Shown one piece after another: positions 60,241 to 64,000 of a stretch of 64,000 nt of DNA. The notes beneath the pieces were generated by a model. That model was given only the letters and a program-made list of their open reading frames with translations, made no database searches and was not told the DNA's origin. The translations under genes were made by a program, and so were the position numbers. Position 1 is the first letter of the stretch; each line of letters begins with the position of its first letter. Source of the stretch: Castanea sativa (taxonomy: Eukaryota > Streptophyta > Magnoliopsida > Fagales > Fagaceae); the NCBI RefSeq assembly GCF_040712315.1, contig NC_134019.1:32923373-32987372 (forward strand). Reading direction: 5' to 3'.

Positions 60241-60525
60241 ACAATTTTTGAAAAATAAGGATACGACATGGCGTGGACACGACAATTAAATAATTAATTA
60301 AATTTTATATTTAGGCATTTTTAAAATATTTTTAGACATAAAATACATTTATGTCTAGAATTTAAATTATGTAAGAACTACAAATAAGTAAACTAACACC
60401 CAAAGTAGTATAATAATACACGTAAAATGTTTAGAGTACAAACCAAAGTTTAAATCTAGGTTGCACTGACACGCCATTTTTGGCGACGTACCGGTATGAC
60501 TTGCTAGACTCCAGTGTCCGAGCAA

Positions 60526-60538
60526 TGTTGTTGTTGTT

Positions 60539-60586
<48 letters not shown>
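60526..60586. repeat. (TTG)n plus 46-base T run
   Basis: Five TTG units followed by about 46 T's. The minus-strand poly-Lys ORF here is an artefact. Confidence 0.95.
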
Positions 60587-62061
60587 CGTTCCTCCGACGC
60601 TGCGCTAACACGCTAGCAGTGAAAAAAAATAAATAGAAAAGAAAATCACAGATTTTGACAGAAGGACTTCTCAATACCATTGATTTTGTAACTAAAAGTT
60701 GAAACCCACATCTCAAGTTCTCAACCCACCCTCCCTCTGACCTCTACCCACTGTTGCTGCCCTCTATCCCTCGCTGGAGCTAGATCTGGCCGATCGGCGA
60801 GCTCTATAGACGTCAACGTCGTGCCTTGTCCCTTTCGATCTCTTTCTCAGCGTGGACAACAGGTCCAACCTCTTCTATTCTCCCTCTTTGTTTTTTTTTT
60901 TTTCTTTCTTTCAGATGTTTGGGTGAATGGGCGTACTATTACTTATAAGTTTTTTTTTTTAATCCCACTCTCACTATCACAGTGTCACTATGTTATACTT
61001 TTTATTATGAATTTTTTAAAAAAAAATATTTTGTTTCTTTACTCCGCCTTTTTGTTTTGCATTATAAATTATAATGTTTATTATGAAAGTTTAAAGCTTG
61101 GTTTCCCTTTATATTTTTAGTTTGATGTTGAATGTAGTTTAAAGTTTGATGTTGACCTTTAAATCATTTATATATATATTCAAAACCCACCTAACCCCAC
61201 CTACCCCCACTCACCTTATCAATCTCTCTTCTCCACGTATTCTACCTTCAGACTTCTTTTTCCTCTTCTATTTTTCTTTCTTTCTTTTTCTCCCTTATCT
61301 CCACTCCTCCATCTTTCTTCTTTTCTGTTTCTTTTTTTTCCCCTTCTTTCACTCTTCTTTCACTACGCACATGGATTTATTCTTTTCTCTTTCTCTCCTA
61401 TTTGATTTTATTTCCCCTATTTTATTTGTGGTGGTGTTAATATTAGTGGGTTTTGGATTTGAAGATGGTGTTGTAACTAGTTAATTTTGTTCAAATTTGT
61501 AAATGGTGCTACTGTTATGGGATTTGTGATTGAAGAAAGAGTGCTATTGTGTTTGATGCCATTGGTTGTATAGTTGCAAGCAAGTATTTTTTTTTTTTTT
61601 TAAAAAAATTTAATGATTGTTTTGGTCTATTCCTTTTTTGATAATAGTTTTGGTCTATTCCTTATCTGTGTAAACTTTGCTTCGTGGGTGATCTCTGAGA
61701 TTTTTGATTAATTTATTGATAGGTTTAGAAATCTCAAGTGTGATAATATCTATGTTTGTTAATAGAACCAAGAAAGTAGAGAAAAATTCTAAATCTATTT
61801 GATGATTTCTTTTTGCAGCTTTGTCTATGGCGGCTGAATGTGTTGTGGTGGGGTTGCTATTTTTTTTTTTTTTTTTTTTTAATTTTTAGATGTGAGCATG
61901 TTGTACATGTTTGATTTTGAATTTTTTTTTTTAGGTGGGTTTGTGTTTCATTTCGAATTTGCTAGGCTATAGTGTTGTTTGTATTTTGTTTTATTTATGT
62001 TTTTTTTTGTTTTTTTTTTTTTTAATCTTTTGATTTAATTACAATTTTAATTCAATAAAAA
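60587..62061. other. T/C-rich DNA, no gene seen
   Basis: 60690-60870 is relatively GC-rich and CT-rich. The rest is dominated by T runs. The 99- and 112-codon frames (60821, 61146) are Phe/Leu/Ser-rich reads of CT-rich DNA without motifs. Confidence 0.5.
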
Positions 62062-62441
62062 AAACTTTTGATTACCGAAAAATAATTTTCGGTGATCAGA
62101 TTTTTTTTGGGGGCTATAGTGGCATTTTCAGAACGCCACTATAGACCAATTATTTTTATTTTTTAAAAAGGCTGTAGTGGCGTTCCCAAATGCCATTATA
62201 GCATTTTTTAAAAATATAAAAAATTGGTCTATAGTGGCGTTTGCAGAACGTCACTATAGGGCAGACCTATAGTGGCGTTTATGGAGAAACGCCACTATAG
62301 GTCTATAATTGCGGTACAATAGTGGCGTTTACAAACGCCATTGTAGCAAACGCTACTATAGCCCAAAAGTGCCTATAGTGGCTTTTTTGGACCTATAGTG
62401 GCGTTTCACAAACGCCACTATAGGTCCAGTTTTTTGTAGTG
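62062..62441 (-). mobile_element. CACTA (En/Spm-like) transposon terminus with hairpin array
   Basis: The right end reads, on the minus strand, CACTACAAAAAACTGGACC, the typical CACTA terminus. Inside are about six small palindromes of 28-32 bp built from TATAGTGGCGTTT and AAACGCCACTATA (near 62117, 62171, 62230, 62267, 62318, 62394). CACTA elements carry such subterminal repeats as transposase-binding sites. A further palindrome, ACCGAAAA...TTTTCGGT, is at about 62072-62092. I found no matching left terminus or transposase, so only one end is present. The left boundary given is approximate. Confidence 0.75.
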
Positions 62442-62711
62442 TTTGGATAATTCTCTAGCTAATAAAACTTACTGGCAACTGACCCCATCTGCTACTACCC
62501 GCTGTATATGAATGTTTAAGTCCATTTCATCATGCATTCTTGCTTTGGTAGCTGGGCAATTCTTAAGTTAATTTAGTCATTGAGTGATTGGTTAATTCCA
62601 TTTTGTTATCTTGATAATAAATGAAAATGTTAAAAACTTTCTTCACATAAGGTTTTTTATTGAAACAAATGGAGTGTTAAGGAAAATAATATATGAATTT
62701 TCAGTCAGAAA

Positions 62712-62886
62712 AGGTTTGGCTCCAAACATGTTTGGAGCTTTGACCTCCAACCACCAATAGAAAAAGGATGTGTCTCATCATGTGCAGTGCATATGGCTCA
62801 CTTGGTTGGTTGGGTTAAATAAGTAATGTGCATTGCACATAATAAGGACAAATTTTATCTTTCTATAAGTGCTTGGAGCCAAACCT
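62712..62886. mobile_element. MITE candidate, 175 bp
   Basis: Perfect 14-bp terminal inverted repeats AGGTTTGGCTCCAA (62712-62725) and TTGGAGCCAAACCT (62873-62886) enclose a short non-coding body. No clear target duplication is visible, so the superfamily is open. Confidence 0.5.
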
Positions 62887-63408
62887 GTCTCATTCAGTTG
62901 ATTATTTATTTGGATAAATACTATGTGTTTGGTCTTTGAAGTTTTCTTCAATATTTTAATTTCTTTGTAGAGTTTCAAAAGCATAAATTGAAGCATAAAT
63001 TGGTCCTTATATAATATGGACTTGAAATAAGATTTGAAACTTAAAAATTTGTGTGGTTCTTTTCAACCCATTTGGTTTCAAAATATTGGATAAGTAGATT
63101 ATAGATTTACCTTTTACATTTTATTATATGGTTTAATTTACTTATTAATAAAAATCATGCATATTCCACTAGAGTCATCCACATAAAATAAATGTAAAAA
63201 ATAAAATTAAAAACAAACTAACATAGGTGAAAAAAATGCAATAAAATTCAAACCTTTTGATAATACTTTTTATATTTATTAGGAAATACATATAAAAAAA
63301 AACTTTAGGTGTCTAAAGACTAATATTTACAAATTTAAAAATAAATTTTTTTTGTGCACTGTTCCATTCCAATTCCTTCCCAATACCTCCCAAGGATAAA
63401 CTTGAATT
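62887..63408. other. AT-rich DNA, no gene seen
   Basis: No ORF or repeat of note. Confidence 0.5.
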
Positions 63409-63525
63409 GGATCTCAAATTGACAGGTTAGTGCGAGCTTATCCATACGGCAAATCTCCGTCTGGTAGATCCTAAATTGATGGGTTAGTGTGAGCTTATTC
63501 ATGTGGCCAATCTTTGTTTGGTCCG
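63409..63525. repeat. 57-bp tandem duplication
   Basis: GATCTCAAATTGACAGGTTA at 63410 recurs as GATCCTAAATTGATGGGTTA at 63467. Two diverged copies, period 57 bp. Confidence 0.8.
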
Positions 63526-63667
63526 AGGAAACCTTTGCATGCCTCCGTCACCTTTTGGAAGGCCTACACCCCATATAAACTATCTACCTGAGATTGTCCC
63601 TTGGCCCATAGGTATATCTAAATGTTTAAGTGCAGTATAAACTCTAACGAGCCATATTAGCCTAGTC

Positions 63668-64000
63668 TTTTGGTCTATTTGGTTCATTTCGGTCCTATTT
63701 TGTACACTTCAGCCCTATTCGGTCAATTTAGTCTTATTCAGTCCACTTTGGTTCTATTCGGTCTGCTTTGGTCCTATTTAGTCCACTTAGTCTTATTTGG
63801 TCCAATTCGGTCTTATTTGGTTCTATTTGGTGCACTTTGGTCTATTTTGTCCACTTCAGTTTAATTTGGTCCATTTCGGTCCACTTGGTCCTAACCTGTC
63901 AATGTCGGTCCACATTGCTCTAATTCTATCCATTCTATCCACCTTGGTCATATTGGGTCCATTTTATCCACTTTGGTCCTATTCGGTCTTATTCGGTTAA
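63668..64000. repeat. Minisatellite, about 10-bp period, running off the window
   Basis: Decamers of the form GGTCCTATTT, GGTCCACTTT, GGTCTTATTC and GGTCCAATTC follow each other about 33 times, with occasional 9-bp units and a hint of a 20-bp higher-order unit (CTATT alternating with CACTT). The array is cut by the window end. ORFs across it (63670, 63797) are products of the repeat. Confidence 0.9.

Noticed and set aside
60504..60716. Poly-Lys ORF on the minus strand
   Set aside because: Product of the 46-base T run.
63670..64000. Two ORFs at the right end
   Set aside because: They are translations of the 10-bp minisatellite.

Overview
The window is nuclear DNA of a flowering plant, almost certainly a eudicot. 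It carries a TIR-NBS-LRR (TNL) resistance gene with introns, a class common in eudicots and missing from grasses. It also holds dense Ty1/copia and Ty3/gypsy LTR retrotransposons, LINE tails, a tRNA-derived SINE, a CACTA end and many AT-rich microsatellites. Repeat style and the TNL sequence would fit a woody eudicot such as a member of the Fagaceae, but that is a guess. I see no bacterial operon, CRISPR array or organellar gene.

Layout. 1-5423 is AT-rich intergenic DNA with (CA)n and (TA)n microsatellites and a recent 121-bp tandem duplication. 5424-16232 is a nest of Ty3/gypsy pieces. A minus-strand element (LTR 15737-16232, primer-binding site, gag 15657-14737, protease-RT 9441-8259) was broken up by LTRs of a second family (A 5424-7101 plus, B 7115-8258 minus, C 9447-14411 plus). 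LTR C was itself split by a 3.29-kb solo LTR (11081-14371) flanked by ACTAG on both sides. 16433-22525 is a non-autonomous Ty1/copia element with two ~1.08-kb LTRs, an initiator-Met-type primer-binding site and a broken gag, but no pol. 24029-28369 is a four-exon TNL gene spoiled by one nonsense codon in the TIR domain and one 1-base deletion after the P-loop; everything else reads through.

29249-43041 is a complete 13.8-kb Ty3/gypsy element of the Tat type (extra archaeal-like RNase H). Its two 936-bp LTRs are about 97% identical and it is flanked by TTTAG on both sides. It has gag, protease, RT, RNase H and aRNH, a deleted integrase core, and a 5-kb 3' region. That region holds a SINE, a 57-bp tandem array, other direct repeats and an extra ORF behind its own TATA box. 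43047-53302 is the old 3' flank of the TNL locus with two LINE 3' ends facing each other, a copia solo LTR (47576-49005), a single decayed WD40-type exon (about 51652-51803) and a minus-strand intronless acidic ORF with a poly(A) tail. 54061-56244 is three tandem 728-bp units that look identical by eye. The right end has a gypsy LTR with primer-binding site, degenerate duplications, a CACTA terminus made of small hairpins, a MITE candidate and a 10-bp-period minisatellite running off the window edge.

How it works together: no clearly intact host gene is present. The window records repeated insertions around a decayed resistance gene. The most promising items for a second look are the 728-bp triplication, the extra ORF and the repeated G-box promoter of the Tat element, and the hairpin array at the CACTA end.
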